The notes: generated from the letters alone by a model not told the origin. DNA of 64,000 nt from Apoderus coryli (GCA_911728435.2 OU452198.1:2046001-2110000); one strand, 5' to 3'; shown: positions 44,966 through 57,235, counted from the first letter of the stretch. A program made the numbers and translations.

Positions 44966-45597
44966 CTTAGTACCAACGTGACTTATTTCTTTGTTCATTT
45001 AAATCACAGTATTTCTTACTGAATATGTTATGAACCTCTCTTTGTTACCAACTAAGTAATAAAAAATTATTAAAACTACACCTATTTTAAAAAGAATTTA
45101 CCTAATATTAAGATATTTAAAAACCATTAAGTAAAGTAAAATACTTAAATGTAAAAAATGCAAGAAAAAAGCCTCTTAAAATGTTGAATATTTCCAATTT
45201 ATTCTTCAACACATTTCCAGATTTTTCGATATATGTTCATATGAAAAAAAATCTTATTTTCGCTTGTAAGAATGTCCCATTAAATTATTTTAAGTTAATT
45301 TCGGGACATCTTGTATAATTAGCCAATTTTTCCACACTGTTTGGGGAGAATATATTTTTATGTATTTTGTTTCAATTTTTTGTTGGCATTTTGCAGTGTT
45401 ATGTACGAATGCTTACGGGGTTATTAAGTCGTAACTAGTTTAAAATTTTTAAGTCCAGTGGCGTCCCGGAATGTACTTGAACCCAACTATTAAAAAACAA
45501 ATTTCCCTACTGCCTTTTTTGCATTTGTATTGTATTTTCTTTGCATTCACTAAACAAAAAACACATTTTTTAACTATTAGCAGTTGTTTAGAATGTT

Positions 45598-46660
45598 TTT
45601 TATTATTATTATTATTAGTCGTAAAACAGTAAACGGTCCAGCCTGTTCTGAAAGCTGTCAACCGTTTGCGCCATTATGACCTCTTCAGGTAATGAATTCC
45701 ATGCATATACAACTCTGTTATAAAATTCTTCCGAGGAAGTCTAGCACATCTCTCCTTCTTACTATTGCCACGCAGATTAGGATTTCTAGCAGGATGAAAT
45801 ACATCGAGCTTCACCGAGTAGTAGCCACTAAGTATCTTGTATGTTTGAATTAGATCGCCTCGTTGTCGTCGATCATAAAGACATGTCAAATTTAAAAGCC
45901 TTAAGCGCTCCTCATATGGTATATGGCTAAGTGCATGAGGTAGCTTAGTGAAGCTCCTCTGAACCCTTTCCAATGCCTCTATGTCCTTAATGAAGTAGGG
46001 GGACCAAACGCTGTTGGCATATTCTAATAGTGGTCTGACATACGATTTATACAATTGCAATATTAGAGAGTTTGATCTCGATTTGAAAGCTTTCTGTATC
46101 AGATACCACAGTCTATTAGCTTTCTGCACTGTGGCGGAAATATGGGCCTCCCACTTCAAATCCGCTGTTAGTATAATATCTGCTGATTTACAGATTTAAC
46201 GGCATTTCCGTTGATGAAATATGGAGTCCTGGGATTATTAGCTCCGATGTGTAGTACCTGACACTTCTCCAAATTCAAGTTCATCAACCAAACCGCCGAC
46301 CAGGACACTACCCCATCAATGTCGATCTGGAAATCATTATCGTCTCGCAGTGGGTTACAAAACAATTTGGTGTAATCAGCAAAGAAGCTCATGTTTGACG
46401 TGATGGTTCTTGTTAAGTCTGATATATATGCCAGAAAAAGCAATGGCCCCAGTACAGACTCCTGCGGGACACCACTCAAGACCGGCAATTTAGCGGATAA
46501 TGCACCATTCGCTCTAACTTGGAAAATTCTTTTTGTAAGAAACATCTCAATCCACCTCAGGAGTGCCCCCCGCACGCCGTAATGCTCCAATTTCAGCAAC
46601 AAACGAGCAAATGGCCAAACAATAAAAAACTTTATTGCTTTTTTCTGGGGCAATATAATG
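45598..46660 (-). pseudogene. LINE RT fragment with mutated catalytic box and (TAA)n tail
   Basis: 46653-46168 carries RLLLKLEHYGVRGALLRWIE, SGVPQESVLGPLLFLAYI and FFADYTKLF. The usual FADD is FADY here and PQGS is PQES, so the enzyme would be inactive even without the frame change. 46159-45674 holds the thumb (VRPLLEYANSVWSPYFIKDI, EALERVQRSFTK) and the CR1-like tail (YDRRQRGDLIQTYKILSGYY). The 3' end is AATAAT repeats at 45600-45618. It is 5'-truncated near 46660. Confidence 0.9.
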
Positions 46661-46664
46661 TTAT

Positions 46665-47660
46665 TGCAATGTTCTTAAGTAAAAAAATAATAAGACTGAC
46701 ATTAAAATTAGAAAATGGCTCAATTTAAAAAAAACAGAATTGACCGTTATGCATTTCAGGCACGAGGTGTCTAGGGCTCGTACGCATAGCATGACAAATT
46801 GCAAAGTTATTGTCGATATGCCTCACTATTTGAACAACAAGGAAGTTTCGCGTTACAGTTTACGAGGGCAACCTTTTTTGAGCCTTGGCAACACTTATTG
46901 TCAGCTGTCACACTATCTAAAAATAATATTTTTATTCATTTATCGTACAGGATATAAAAAATCAATATTAATGAAAATAAACAAAAATCACAATTCTTTA
47001 TCAAGCCGGAAATGCTTCACACCGCGCTCGTGTCAGTCGGCACAAAACTACAGCCACCGTTTGACCAAAAACAACAAACAACCAACCTTTACCCCTACAA
47101 AAGTATATCAAATATGTTTGAAACGGAAGTGTGGAAAGATCACCAGTAATTAGACGCTTCCTATTTGTACTGTCGTAACTTTTGTTCATCTGGCTTCCGG
47201 TTTCCGGTTGCTTGAAATTGAGTGTGCGAAAGGGTCTATTCGTTATATACAATTCAATGTAGTATGTGTGTTACTACACACACTCTCAAGTATGGCCAAT
47301 AATTGTGTCTAGTAGCAGGCCACTTGAAAGCAGACAAACAGACATCAGTTTGAAAACAACATTTTGTATTTATTTCATTATTTCAACTATTTTTATTTTA
47401 GCCTATTCACAATGCAAAATGTGAACTGGTTAAGAGGGATGAACATACAGGATGTTAGTTAAGTTTAGCCAAACTTCAAGGGGTACTTCCATGAGCAGGG
47501 GCGGCTAGTCCTATGAGGCAAGTGAGGAGTGCCTCACTAACATTTCAACCAATTAACATTTTTTTACTGTTAAAAAATGGCGCACAAATTGATAGATTGT
47601 ATACCTATTATACCTACGCAAATCGCACATGATGATTTGTTTTAAATTATGAAAATAACT
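46665..47660. other. Intergenic, no gene supported
   Basis: No coding family recognised. CAGGGGCGGCTAG at 47496 resembles the start of hAT-type inverted termini, and AGTGAGGAGTGCCTCACT at 47520-47537 is a palindrome. Confidence 0.45.
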
Positions 47661-47669
47661 GTCATGTAA

Positions 47670-47747
47670 AGTACGACACAGTTAAGAATATACGCTTTTA
47701 AATGGGCTATCCATATAAAAGTGTATCATTCTTAACTGTGTCGTACT
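47670..47747. repeat. 78-nt hairpin, 36-bp arms, 5-nt loop
   Basis: Left arm 47670-47705 starts AGTACGACACAGTTAAGAAT; right arm 47711-47747 ends ATTCTTAACTGTGTCGTACT. The outer 20 bp pair perfectly and the inner part pairs with a few mismatches. Loop GCTAT. The size and geometry are like a microRNA precursor or a tiny MITE. Expression is unknown. Confidence 0.85.
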
Positions 47748-48053
47748 ATAAATCGTGCGTCCATTTAATGCTCGCTATCCAAATTAATATATTTAGTTAT
47801 CTAACGAAGTGCAATCTTAGTTTATAATTAAACCTTGATTTAAATACTGTAAGATGAACCTAACATCTCTATAACATCACAAAAATCAACAATTACATTA
47901 GGTATTTATTTACAGCAATTTATTTTTAATTTGTAGAGCAAGCAAACTACACTACTGATCAACAATAACAAGTCGTAACCTTACTTACCTCCGAAATATC
48001 AAATTTAGGTTGGAATTTTCATTATTGTTACAAACTATACACTGACGCACCAT

Positions 48054-48541
48054 TGTTAATTGTTTTTTTATAGTTTTTGCACAAAAAAACACTCAAAATT
48101 CCTCAAAATCACCAACTAAAAGCAAATAAACACGAACACAAAGGATATTTGGCAACAGAGCTCAAACTACCGGCTGATTACAAGAATGAATGAAATCGTA
48201 AATTCTTCGCGTACTATTCAGTTGCTCTGCTTTACAGAGTTGCCACGTGTACTTCATAAATAAATTATGATTTGGTGAAATATGTCTTGAATATGTTAAA
48301 ATTCATAAAAAAGTAACTAAACTAAATATCTTGGGTATATCGTGTTATTATACACAAAAATTAGTACCATCACCTAAGTTATATTTTGCTTTAAAACGGT
48401 AAAAAATTGCGTATCAAAATAGTTTATTTTAAAACAATGCGGGAATCACAGCGGAAGTTTGGCATTATCGATATCTGCAAATAATTATGTTTGATCGCTT
48501 GGAAATGTAAACAGTTTTATGTCCCCCTTTTCTAGATCTGT
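48054..48541. repeat. ~490-bp direct repeat, copy 1 (possible LTR)
   Basis: Begins TGTTAATTGTTTTTTTATAG and ends TTTCTAGATCTGTG. It is nearly identical to 51437-51928. Together the copies bracket a mariner fragment pair and a BEL/Pao integrase fragment. It starts with TG, but its end is not the usual CA, and no flanking short duplication was found, so LTR status is unproven. Confidence 0.85.
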
Positions 48542-48939
48542 GGGCTGTACAATATAAAAACATCGAAATTTGCCCCCCTTGTACATTACCTTACCTTACA
48601 CATACATACACAGTTACTTGAAGCTGTTTAAGTGAAATAAATGAGAAAGCAAGGCGTGTATTAGTGGATATCGCGCTTTAAATCGACTCTAATGCCTCTA
48701 AGTAAAACTTATGGTCAATGTAACTAGCTTTTTCTTTTCTCTATTCGTGCAGCTTTTTTGTTTTTTTTTTTTGGCACTTTCATTATTTTGCTATACTTTA
48801 CACTACTATCCTAAATATCAGTCCGATTTTGCTTCAGGCAAAATGGAAGCGATATTTTATACTTAAATAACAGTGTCGCAGACGGAGGGAATAATAAATT
48901 AAAATACCTACCGATTTCAGATGGAAATGACCCCCAAAG

Positions 48940-49165
48940 TTGAACTTGGAACTGTTTTTGAAGTTTCTTAACAATAACCTGCTGGACAACCTTGAGGATG
49001 ACCCATTAATTTAAAGCATGAGAGTTTGATACAACTGGATGGAGCTCCCGCGCATTTTGGAAAGCTGTGCAATGACTTGGTTAATGGTATTGAACCAGTG
49101 GTCTGGCCACCCAGATCACCGGGTCTTAATCCGCTTGACTTTTACCTGTCACCGAAAATGGGAAA
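48940..49165 (+). pseudogene. Mariner-like transposase fragment (catalytic C-terminal half)
   Basis: FLNNNLLDNLEDDPL precedes the frame with QLDGAPAHFGK, VWPPRSPGLNPLDFYL, including both the DGAPAH Asp and the LDF Asp region. The match stops at 49165 where a second fragment of the same superfamily begins with its N-terminus. Confidence 0.8.
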
Positions 49166-49950
49166 ACTATTTTTGCTACAGTTGATTCAGTAATCGAAAA
49201 TCCCAATATTAGTCAAAATCAGATATTCGAAAACACCAATATTAGTCAGGCAAGTATTTCACTAGTGGTTAAAAAACATAGATTTCATGCTTGTAAAATT
49301 CAGCTTTGTCAAGAGCTTTATGGAAATTAATTTTACAAGTGCGTGTTAGATAAAGTGGCAGCAAATGAAGCATTTTCTGATAATGTGTTATTTAGTGACG
49401 AATATACATTTCACAAGAATAGCCTCGTGAACAAACACGACGACCATTATTATTCTGACTCGAATCCCCATGAAATCAGCAATCCAAATAGGTGGTCCAT
49501 TGATGTGTGGGGTGGAACATTGGGCCGATATTTAATAGTACCCTAATTTTTGAGGGATCGTTAAACGGTATGATGGTACTGGATTTTCTTCTACACCAAC
49601 TTGATGTATAATTAGAAGAAATTCCTTTCAACAGGAGAACAACCATGTGGTTTCAATTAGATGGAGCTCCGCCTCATTATCATCACAGATATCTTTTTAT
49701 CGGGATACGTGAAAGCAATAACTGTCTACAAGACGCCTCCAACAACACCACACGATATAAAAATACGCTTAAGAGATGCTTTTCAAACTGGTACCTCGCA
49801 AATGTTGACCAGAGTTAGCCGTAATTTTCAAAAAAGAATATCAAAGTGTCTCGAAATGGACGGTCAACATTTCGAATACATGAATATTTTAGTAGAAATT
49901 TATATGTGCTTTTTATTATCATCAATGCTGTTTATGCATAAATAAGAATA
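49166..49950 (+). pseudogene. Mariner-like transposase, frameshifted and internally deleted
   Basis: The N-terminal helix-turn-helix (ENPNISQNQIFENTNISQAS, HRFHACKIQLCQELYGN) is followed by NVLFSDEYTFHKN (first catalytic Asp), NRWSIDVWGGTLGRYLI, and MWFQLDGAPPH (second Asp, in another frame). It then jumps to TDIFLSGYVKAITVY and MLTRVSRNFQKRISKCLEMD. The stretch between DGAPPH and TDIFL (normally WPPRSPDLT) is deleted. Confidence 0.87.
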
Positions 49951-49984
49951 ATACATATTGACTTTTATAATTGCAGATCATTTG

Positions 49985-50475
49985 ACATTTCTGATACCAT
50001 AGGCTACTAGAAACAAAGTCGCGTTGACTCCGCTATGGAAAATTTGCTCATGGGCAATATGAATTATTTTTTTCAACGAGTTTGGAGTTATTCGGTAATG
50101 CAAAAACTTTTAAAAGAGCTTCTTTAGAAATAATGCAACTTCAGAATGTGCTTAGCGAAGATGAGATTCAAGATCTAGCCAGATCCCATCGGATTGAATG
50201 GAAATTCATAGTCGAAAGAGCCGCATGGTGGGAGGCTTCTGGGAGAGGTTAGTCAGAACGGTGAAAAATGCGCTGAAATCAGCATTGGGCAAGAAATCGA
50301 TAGATTTTGATGAGTTACAAACGGTGTTGACTGAAGTGTAAATGTCTGTAAATTCACGACCACTGACATACCTAGAAGAAGATGCCAACGAAAAAGAGGA
50401 AGAGATCGAAATCCAGTTGCGCGCTCGAAAAACAAAAGCGTCGTTGTTGTTTGAATTTTTAAATTTGACAAGTGT
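49985..50475 (+). pseudogene. BEL/Pao LTR-retrotransposon integrase fragment
   Basis: After SDNAKTFKRASLEI (about 50090-50135) come IEWKFIVERAAWW and, in the next frame, GGFWERLVRTVKNALKSALG, FDELQTVLTEV, a stop, SVNSRPLTYLEEDA. This is the C-terminal part of a BEL/Pao integrase: the SDN catalytic Asp region, the W-G-G-F/L-W-E-R motif and the NSRPLTY motif. Frame change and TAA (about 50340) disable it. It lies between the two ~490-bp direct repeats, in the orientation expected for pol upstream of a 3' LTR. Confidence 0.85.
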
Positions 50476-50479
50476 CTGA

Positions 50480-51430
50480 AAAATACTTAATTATATTTTT
50501 TCTGTTAAAATTGTTCTTGAGTTGTTATATTAATCATATTATTTCGTATTAGTTTTATTCGTAGTGTTAGATAGTCTAATACAACACAAATTTCGTAGTT
50601 TATTGCAATTGGAATACCAAATATGATCTATTATTACACCTTAGAGTTAATTTCGTCAACATGACTTAAATATGTCCCAAGTATTTGAAAGATGAAAATT
50701 AGGCGAGATTTTGAGAAAATTCAATTTATTTAAACAATATTATTATATTATAAACCTTAATGAAACAGACACTTAATTTGATCAGAGGATCTAAAAGTGC
50801 AATAATATACAGGGCAAAATAATTAAAAAAAAATAAGCAAATATGATATTTCGGAGGTTCAAAATAAACTTTTTTTTAAGATTTTTCACATCTGGTTTTG
50901 GTAACACTTTAGAAAAAGTCACGCGTCGCCACTGCTCTTAAGTTTCCGCTTTCAAAACTGGACCACCCTGTATACATAACTAGCTATACCTACTTAATAT
51001 AAAAACACACACCCACTAACGTTTGTGAAACAAGTCTCTCTGTTGGCAGAAAACTGGCAAAGGTACCGACGCAAAGCAGCTGAATCCTAAATAATAAAAC
51101 TCAAACAAAGACATAATATTTTTCTGCATATTGCCGACTAAATTTTACCTGTCAACTCTTATAATAAAAGTGTGAGCTTGAAGACGGTAGGAGACGGTTT
51201 ATATAAGGACTATATTATGAGAGGCGGAAGTGGTCATAAAATGCACCTGCCTCTAACAATTTCAGTGGTATGCATGGGAGAACGTGGCTCATATAACTCC
51301 TATAACATATAACTAGTATATGAGAATTTTTCATAATATTTAGCCAAGTGATATGGATTTTGCGGGGCATTTTTAGAATCAAGTTCGTAGAATGGAGACG
51401 GACATCCTGTATAAGGAACCGACAATATTG
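50480..51430. other. Non-coding interval between integrase fragment and second direct repeat
   Basis: No gene. TACAGGGCAAAAT at 50811 and CACCCTGTATA at 50965 face each other and may be ends of a short decayed element of about 160 bp. Confidence 0.45.
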
Positions 51431-51436
51431 CATACA

Positions 51437-51928
51437 CTGTTAATTGTTTTTTTATAGTTTTTGCACAAAAAAGTAACACTCAAAATTCCTTAAAATCACC
51501 AACAAAAAGCAAATAAACAGGAGCACAAAGGATATTTGGCAACAGAGCTCAAACTACCGGCTGATTACAATAATGAATGAAATCGTAAATTCTTCGCGTA
51601 CTATTCAGTTGCACTGCTTTACAGAGTTGCCACGCATACTTCATAAATAAATTATGATTTGGTGAAATATGTCTTGAATATGTTAAAATTCATAAAAAAG
51701 TAACTAAAAAATATTTTGAGTACCTATATCGTTTTATTATACACAAAAATTAGTACCATCACCTAAGTTATATTTTGCTTTAAAACGGTAAAAAATGCCG
51801 TATCAAAATAGTGTATTTTAAAACAATGCGGGAATCACAGCGGAAGTTTGGCATTATCGATATCTGCAAATAATAATGTTTGATCGCTTGGAAATGTAAA
51901 CAGTTTTGTCTCCCCCTTTTCTAGATCT
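51437..51928. repeat. ~490-bp direct repeat, copy 2 (possible LTR)
   Basis: Sister of 48054-48541, offset about 3384 bp, with scattered substitutions and small indels (for example ACAAAAAAGTAACAC in place of ACAAAAAAACAC). Confidence 0.85.
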
Positions 51929-51929
51929 G

Positions 51930-53590
51930 TGATTGAAGCCAGTTTTTGTAGAAAAACTTGAGTAAGATCAAAATTAAAATGGATTATTTTGAGCTTACAT
52001 TTATTTCAATCTTCTATAAATGCATCCAGTATCCCGCTTCATTTTTCTGTATAGGCGATTGTCACATAAATTGAAAAACGTCCGACTCCATACCATTTGG
52101 ATTTGGAACAAATAAATAAATACACTGTGCTACTCACAAGTAGGAATCTTGACATGGGTTGTCTGTCCATGTTAGTGCTTTTCTTTTTAATATTCTGCAT
52201 GTTCCCATGTCTTAATGCCAACTAAATATGCTGCATAACTTGCCTTAACAAATAGTATTGAACCAACCAGTGGCGTGCAGTGAATTTTGGTGCAAGAAAC
52301 ACACAAATGTTACGTTCTGGAATTTCAACTTTTTAGCTAACTCCTGGCTAATTTAAGTTTGTGAATAATTACGCATTTGCACTTGTGTTGGGTGTGTAAA
52401 TAGAGTTCAGATTGATCGATTCATTTCGGTATTACGCAAATAATAACTACGTGACTGATGATGGTGAAAATTTTCAACTAAAGTGAGGCATTCGCGAATT
52501 TCTCATCTTTTCTTGATTGTTGCCAGATTTGGAATGAATTGAATGAAATCAATTTATAAATAATATGCCATTTTTAACAACCAAACTGTTTTAGCAAAAA
52601 TAAAATAAACTTAAGGACATTAAATGTGTGTTTCATTAAGCTACTGCGCGTGTGCCGGGTGTAAATAGATTTCGGATTAATTACGCTATTGCGCGAATAC
52701 TGAGTACTAAATACTGAAAGTAACCCACGATCTGACCTGAATATTTCACTGTATGTAAACACACATGGCATATTTTACACTTTTAAATGAGGACAGAGAC
52801 ATACTGTATAAAAATAAAAATTTTATGAGACAATTCTAAAACAAATCCAAAAAAAAAAACAAATTTCTATTTATTAGGTTTTGCCGTGCCCAAAAATCTT
52901 AAATAATAAATGGAAGCATATTTAAGACTTTTATCAGAGCATTCTAACAAACCAAAAAAAATCATATTCACTGCGATATACAAAAACGTTGGCTAAACCA
53001 GCCTTAAGAGTCAAATAAAATATCTCCTTCTAATTCTATTTTATTGCGTAAAATTCACTGAATAAAATTAAATATTAAAATAATCTATTTAGAAGTGTTA
53101 TTATCAAAATGTACATTTTCCAAATGGTTTGTGTTATACTGCTTAAAATTAAATTAATTTAAAATTAAATGAAAGCAACTGAAGCTCGAAAAGAGCCTCT
53201 TTGTAAAGAAAGTCTTTTCAATATAAGTATATATGAGGAGGCAAAATGTAAAGCCGCCAGACTTTCGTTGCACTTTGATGTTCACTTTGATTCATGATGA
53301 TAGCCAGTCAATGGGATCTATCTGCTATCTATATATAAGTTTTTTTTATAAATTTAGTATAAAATTGGATGGTATTTTATTTTCCATTTAAATATGGCCA
53401 TTTTCTGGTTTGCTTCGCAAACGAATCTGTGACAACGAAAGGAATGCGGACAAAAAAATCCTATATTGCCAAATTTAACTACAAACACTGAACCGAAAAG
53501 GTACGTGATATTAATAAAAAAGTGCTTCAAATCAATGAACGTCAACATTAAATTTGAGCCGATGATGGGTGACATTAATACAATGAACGT
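51930..53590. other. Intergenic, no gene supported
   Basis: No coding family recognised. CAGTGGCGTGCAG at 52269 resembles a hAT-like terminus. Confidence 0.5.
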
Positions 53591-53595
53591 TCGTA

Positions 53596-53932
53596 CATAA
53601 ATTCGGTAGCGAATTCTGTACGTTGAATTAATAAATAAAGAACATAAATTTATGCTCGCCGGTTATTGATCTTACGAATGATGGACATTAATTTATAACT
53701 CCTGTACGTTAAAACGATGTTACCAGGTTGTTAATGTTACGAACGATGAAAATTAGTTTATGTCTCCAATACGTAAAACCGATGGTAGCTGGTTATTAAT
53801 GTTACGAACGATGAACATTAATCTATAACTTTCGTACATTAAACCGATGTCTGAAGGTTATTAATGTTACGAACGAGAAACATGAATCTATGACTTTTGT
53901 ACGTTAAACCAATGTTAGCTGATTATTACATT
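53596..53932. repeat. Minisatellite, exact 65-bp period
   Basis: GGTTATTAATGTTACGAACG-type units begin at 53661, 53726, 53791 and 53856, and GATTATTACA at 53921, each step exactly 65 bp. A degenerate unit precedes them. Each unit contains an imperfect palindrome, ATTAATGTTACGAACGAT then GAACATTAAT. Confidence 0.93.
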
Positions 53933-54264
53933 GGGTTATAATAATTGTTTTACGTAATTGTGTTCGCCGGAAATTATTATTACGAAAGATTGAGATTATT
54001 GTTCTGTATTCAATCAATAATCGCGAGCATATAGGTACATATGTATTATGTGTACTGCAAAGTGCAGTATGGTTCAAATATACTAGTACCAATGGTTAGA
54101 GAATTTAAAAGCCCAAATAAGACTCAAAATTATCTTGCTGTACGTCCATTGATTTGATGCACCTGCTTTGTAAATAAATTAAATCATATTTGTACGACAC
54201 TCGAAATCTAAAGGCTTTATTTTTAATTTAGTTAATATTAAATGCTAAACATGTCAGATACGTC

Positions 54265-55280
54265 TGTCGTCTGAGGTGAAAAGGGAGAAAAAACTATATT
54301 TGGAAACTAAAGTCCGCGGAAATTCTTCTAAACAAAATTGGAAATTATTACGAGATCTAAACATTTATGCAAGGGAAAATATCACAATACCGTCTTTTAT
54401 TCATGATGTTGATAATATTAATGATTTTTTGTGGCCACTTCTACCAGAAAAATTAGGCCTGATATTAACTTTGAATTTACAATGGTGGATCATGGGGAGA
54501 TAGTTGATGCATTGCTTGGGATAAAGTCAAATGCTGTAGGCAGTGACATGATCAGTATTAATATGCTAGTAGTAGTAGTTGTCCGTTTATAATGCCCTTT
54601 ATACATCATCTAGTTAATTACTATATACCTAGAAACGAGGAACTTCCAACATGTTGGAAAGAAGCCAATGTCATTCCAATCCCAAAACTAAAACTCCATC
54701 AACATTTAAGGATCTTATAGACCGATTAATATACTCCCAGCGATCTCCAAGGTTATTGAGAGAGTGATCTGCAATCAAATGATAACATATCTTGATGGGC
54801 ATGGGTTGCTGTCGGAGGTCCAGTCTGGGTTCCGACAGGGTCACAGTTGCTCCACGACATGACTTAAAATGCTGGATGATGCATTGGGGGCGGTAGATCA
54901 GGGTCGATTGACGGCATTGCTGCTGTTGGACTACGCAAGGGGCATTTGACCGCATTGGTCATGGTTTGTTGCTGGCCATTGTGGGTTACCTGGGCTTTGG
55001 GGAGTCTGCTGTGTCTCTACTCGGAACATATGTGAATGATAGAAGTCAGGTTGTCATTTTGGGAACGGCAGTGTCTGGGCTCAGGACATTGCGTAGTGCC
55101 GCAGGGCATCCAGGAATCATTGCCTTTTTTTATGTATCAGGGTTTTTGTTGTTGTTATTATTATGCAGTTATCTTTAGTATTGCTAATATGTTAAGCTAG
55201 GAGGCTGTGCATCGACTTCGCCTTTTGTGTAACTTTTCTAAGTTCTCAATAAAGTCATTTATTATATTATTATTATTAAT
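54265..55280 (+). pseudogene. LINE RT fragment, 3' part of RT deleted, AT-rich tail
   Basis: 54276-54503 reads SSKQNWKLLRDLNIYAREN, a pre-RT linker. After frame changes come YRPINILPAISKVIERVICN, SGFRQGHSCST, LLLLDYAR followed by AFDRIGHGLLLAIVGYLGFG (motif A) and YVNDRSQVVILG. Near 55110 the coding match ends, before the PQG and ADD motifs. The sequence passes into a 3' UTR with AATAAAG at 55247 and TTATTATTATT at 55262-55278. An internal deletion must have removed the catalytic centre. Confidence 0.82.
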
Positions 55281-55663
55281 CAAAATAACAGGTTTTTAAG
55301 TAAACAGTGTGCGCCTTTAGAATAGACTTATAGAACCCATATGTACGGTTGAATTACAGATTTTCTTCCTTTAAGGTGTTCTTCTATTTCTTGAACTGTT
55401 TTAGCACAAAATAAAAAAGATTCTTGAGAGTCTTTTATTGGGTACTTTAAATGGCTTATCTTTCCACTGGCACCTTTGGAACATAGCTTAGCGGATAGCA
55501 CTAAATATCCATGAAGAGCCCATAAAATTTCTCCCCTCGTATCGGCGGGTTTTCAACATTACAAAGAAATAGCGCACTGTGTTTTTTTTGTTTTAAACTG
55601 ACTTTAGTTTTGTACTAAACTGACAATCGTTTTACCACTTCACCAAAACACTTCTCTTTTAAA

Positions 55664-55706
55664 TCTCGACGCGCGTTTCGCTAACAATGTTAGCATCCTC
55701 AGGAGA
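55664..55706 (-). ncRNA. Hammerhead ribozyme motif in Penelope-like terminal region
   Basis: Minus strand: stem I UCUC; core CUGAGGA; extra U; stem II GCUAAC-AUU-GUUAGC (perfect); GAAA; stem III region C-GCGC-G; then UC with cleavage predicted after GUC (between 55668 and 55667); stem I partner GAGA. The variable core base is G where U is common, which the fold allows. Same layout as 23956-23998, including the extra U. Confidence 0.7.
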
Positions 55707-55831
55707 GAATTAAAACTAAACTACTACTAAATATATTACAGTTTATATACTATTCACATACCACAGATACGCGCTCTGATTGGTCGCCGCGCAACCAATG
55801 AGAGGGCGGTACATACGTCAACATATATTAA

Positions 55832-56613
55832 TTACTTACATACTAAAGAATACAAAATACTATTAGGGATTGGACCCTTATCTTTGTTTAGTGCTTTTGA
55901 ATTATTCTTAATAATTTCCAAACTTTCATAAGCGTCCAAATATTTCCAATTGCTAACAGATTTCAACAGTCTTAAGTTACTACAATCTACTCTATGATTA
56001 TTTTCAAACATATGTTCTGCTACACTAGACTTATCTAACCTACCATATCTTAAATGAGCAATATGCTCCTTAAATCTAACATTAAGTTTTCTTTTGGTTT
56101 GTCCTATATAAACTTTGTCACAATCCTTACAACTGATTTCATAAATGCCAGATTTTTCCGTCATCTCTACTTTATCTTTTGGATTGCCCAACAGATTGCC
56201 TAGACGTGTACTAGATTGAAAAACAGTTTTAAAGCCAATGTTACTAAAAATCTTATTTAAACCGCGTGTAAATTTTGGAAGATAAGGGATCGAAATAAAT
56301 TTAGAACTATCTTGACTTTCTCGGAAAGTTGTGGCATTATGAAGTGCATTTTTAAACTTATATTTTCTAATTAATTTATCAACTAAATTGTCATCATAAC
56401 CATTAACTCTAGCCACCATTTTTATTGTGTTTTTCTCTGTATCGAAACGGTTTTTATTAAGGGGAAATTTCATTAATCTATGTACAAGAAAATTTAGGCT
56501 GGCCATTTTGTGTTGAAAACAATGATTAGAGTCATTGGTTATATACCTGAATGTATTCGTACTTTTTCTGTATATGTCACATTCCAATTTTTCAAATTGG
56601 AATGTGACATATA
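55832..56613 (-). pseudogene. Penelope-like RT C-terminus with GIY-YIG endonuclease
   Basis: The frame is open for 251 codons. It starts within the RT (LECDIYRKSTNTFRYIT, SNHCFQHKMASLNFLVHRLM, KMVARVNGYDDNLVDKLI), passes a linker (SKFISIPYLPKFTRGLNKIF) and ends in a GIY-YIG domain. That domain has SGIYEISCKDCDKVYIGQTK (GIY..YIG with the CCxxC-like insert of Penelope enzymes), RKLNVRFKEHIAHLRYG (Arg and His), SSVAEHMFENNH, and ESLEIIK with the Glu. The upstream RT palm is absent because the copy is truncated exactly at a 20-bp snap-back palindrome (56571-56613). The remaining frame has no stop. Confidence 0.93.
56571..56613. repeat. Perfect 20-bp palindrome, 3-bp loop, at the element's truncated 5' end
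   Basis: 56571-56590 (TATATGTCACATTCCAATTT) and 56594-56613 are perfect inverted copies around TTC. The left arm is the coding start of the Penelope fragment; the right arm is a templated reverse copy of it. This suggests cDNA snap-back during insertion. Confidence 0.95.
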
Positions 56614-56619
56614 ATAATT

Positions 56620-57235
56620 TTCGATGTCTTGCATTTATTGATTAATGTTTCATCGTACATTGTTTCTATGTATGAAATTATTAATTTATGATCAAAATTC
56701 ATTGTAACAGTGACCAATTCATAATATTAATGTTCAAAATATTGATGACAACCATTAATTGGTTTTACGTACAATATTTTTTTCAGTGTATAAGTTAAAA
56801 GGTTGAAGCAGGTCAGAACTAAAACTAAACTAATAAAAATTTGCATTTCTTTCTATAGAAGAAATTCAGAGAAAGTTAGGATCTGTAAGTTGACAATGGT
56901 ACCATTCCATTTAGTAGTATTGTTGTGAGTCTTTAGTCGACTTGTAAGAAATGTTAATCAATTGTTATACTAATTCATAGTTGAGTCTGAGGTGATACTT
57001 GTTGAGGTTTGATATGCAATATTGTAATTATTATGAAAGCAGTTGTTGATTCGTAACATAAGACATTTACCATGTAGCCTAACTTCATACAATTGTTAAT
57101 ATAAGATGACAAATAGATGGAACCTTACACTGTTCCTTTAAAAATAGATTTTATAAATTAACTACGTTTCTTTATTTACTTTTACCCGCTCGCCGGTCAA
57201 AGAGTCCAAACAAATCAACTATCATTCTATCCAGT
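56620..57235. other. Non-coding stretch between the Penelope fragment and its inverted terminus
   Basis: No gene supported. Confidence 0.5.
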
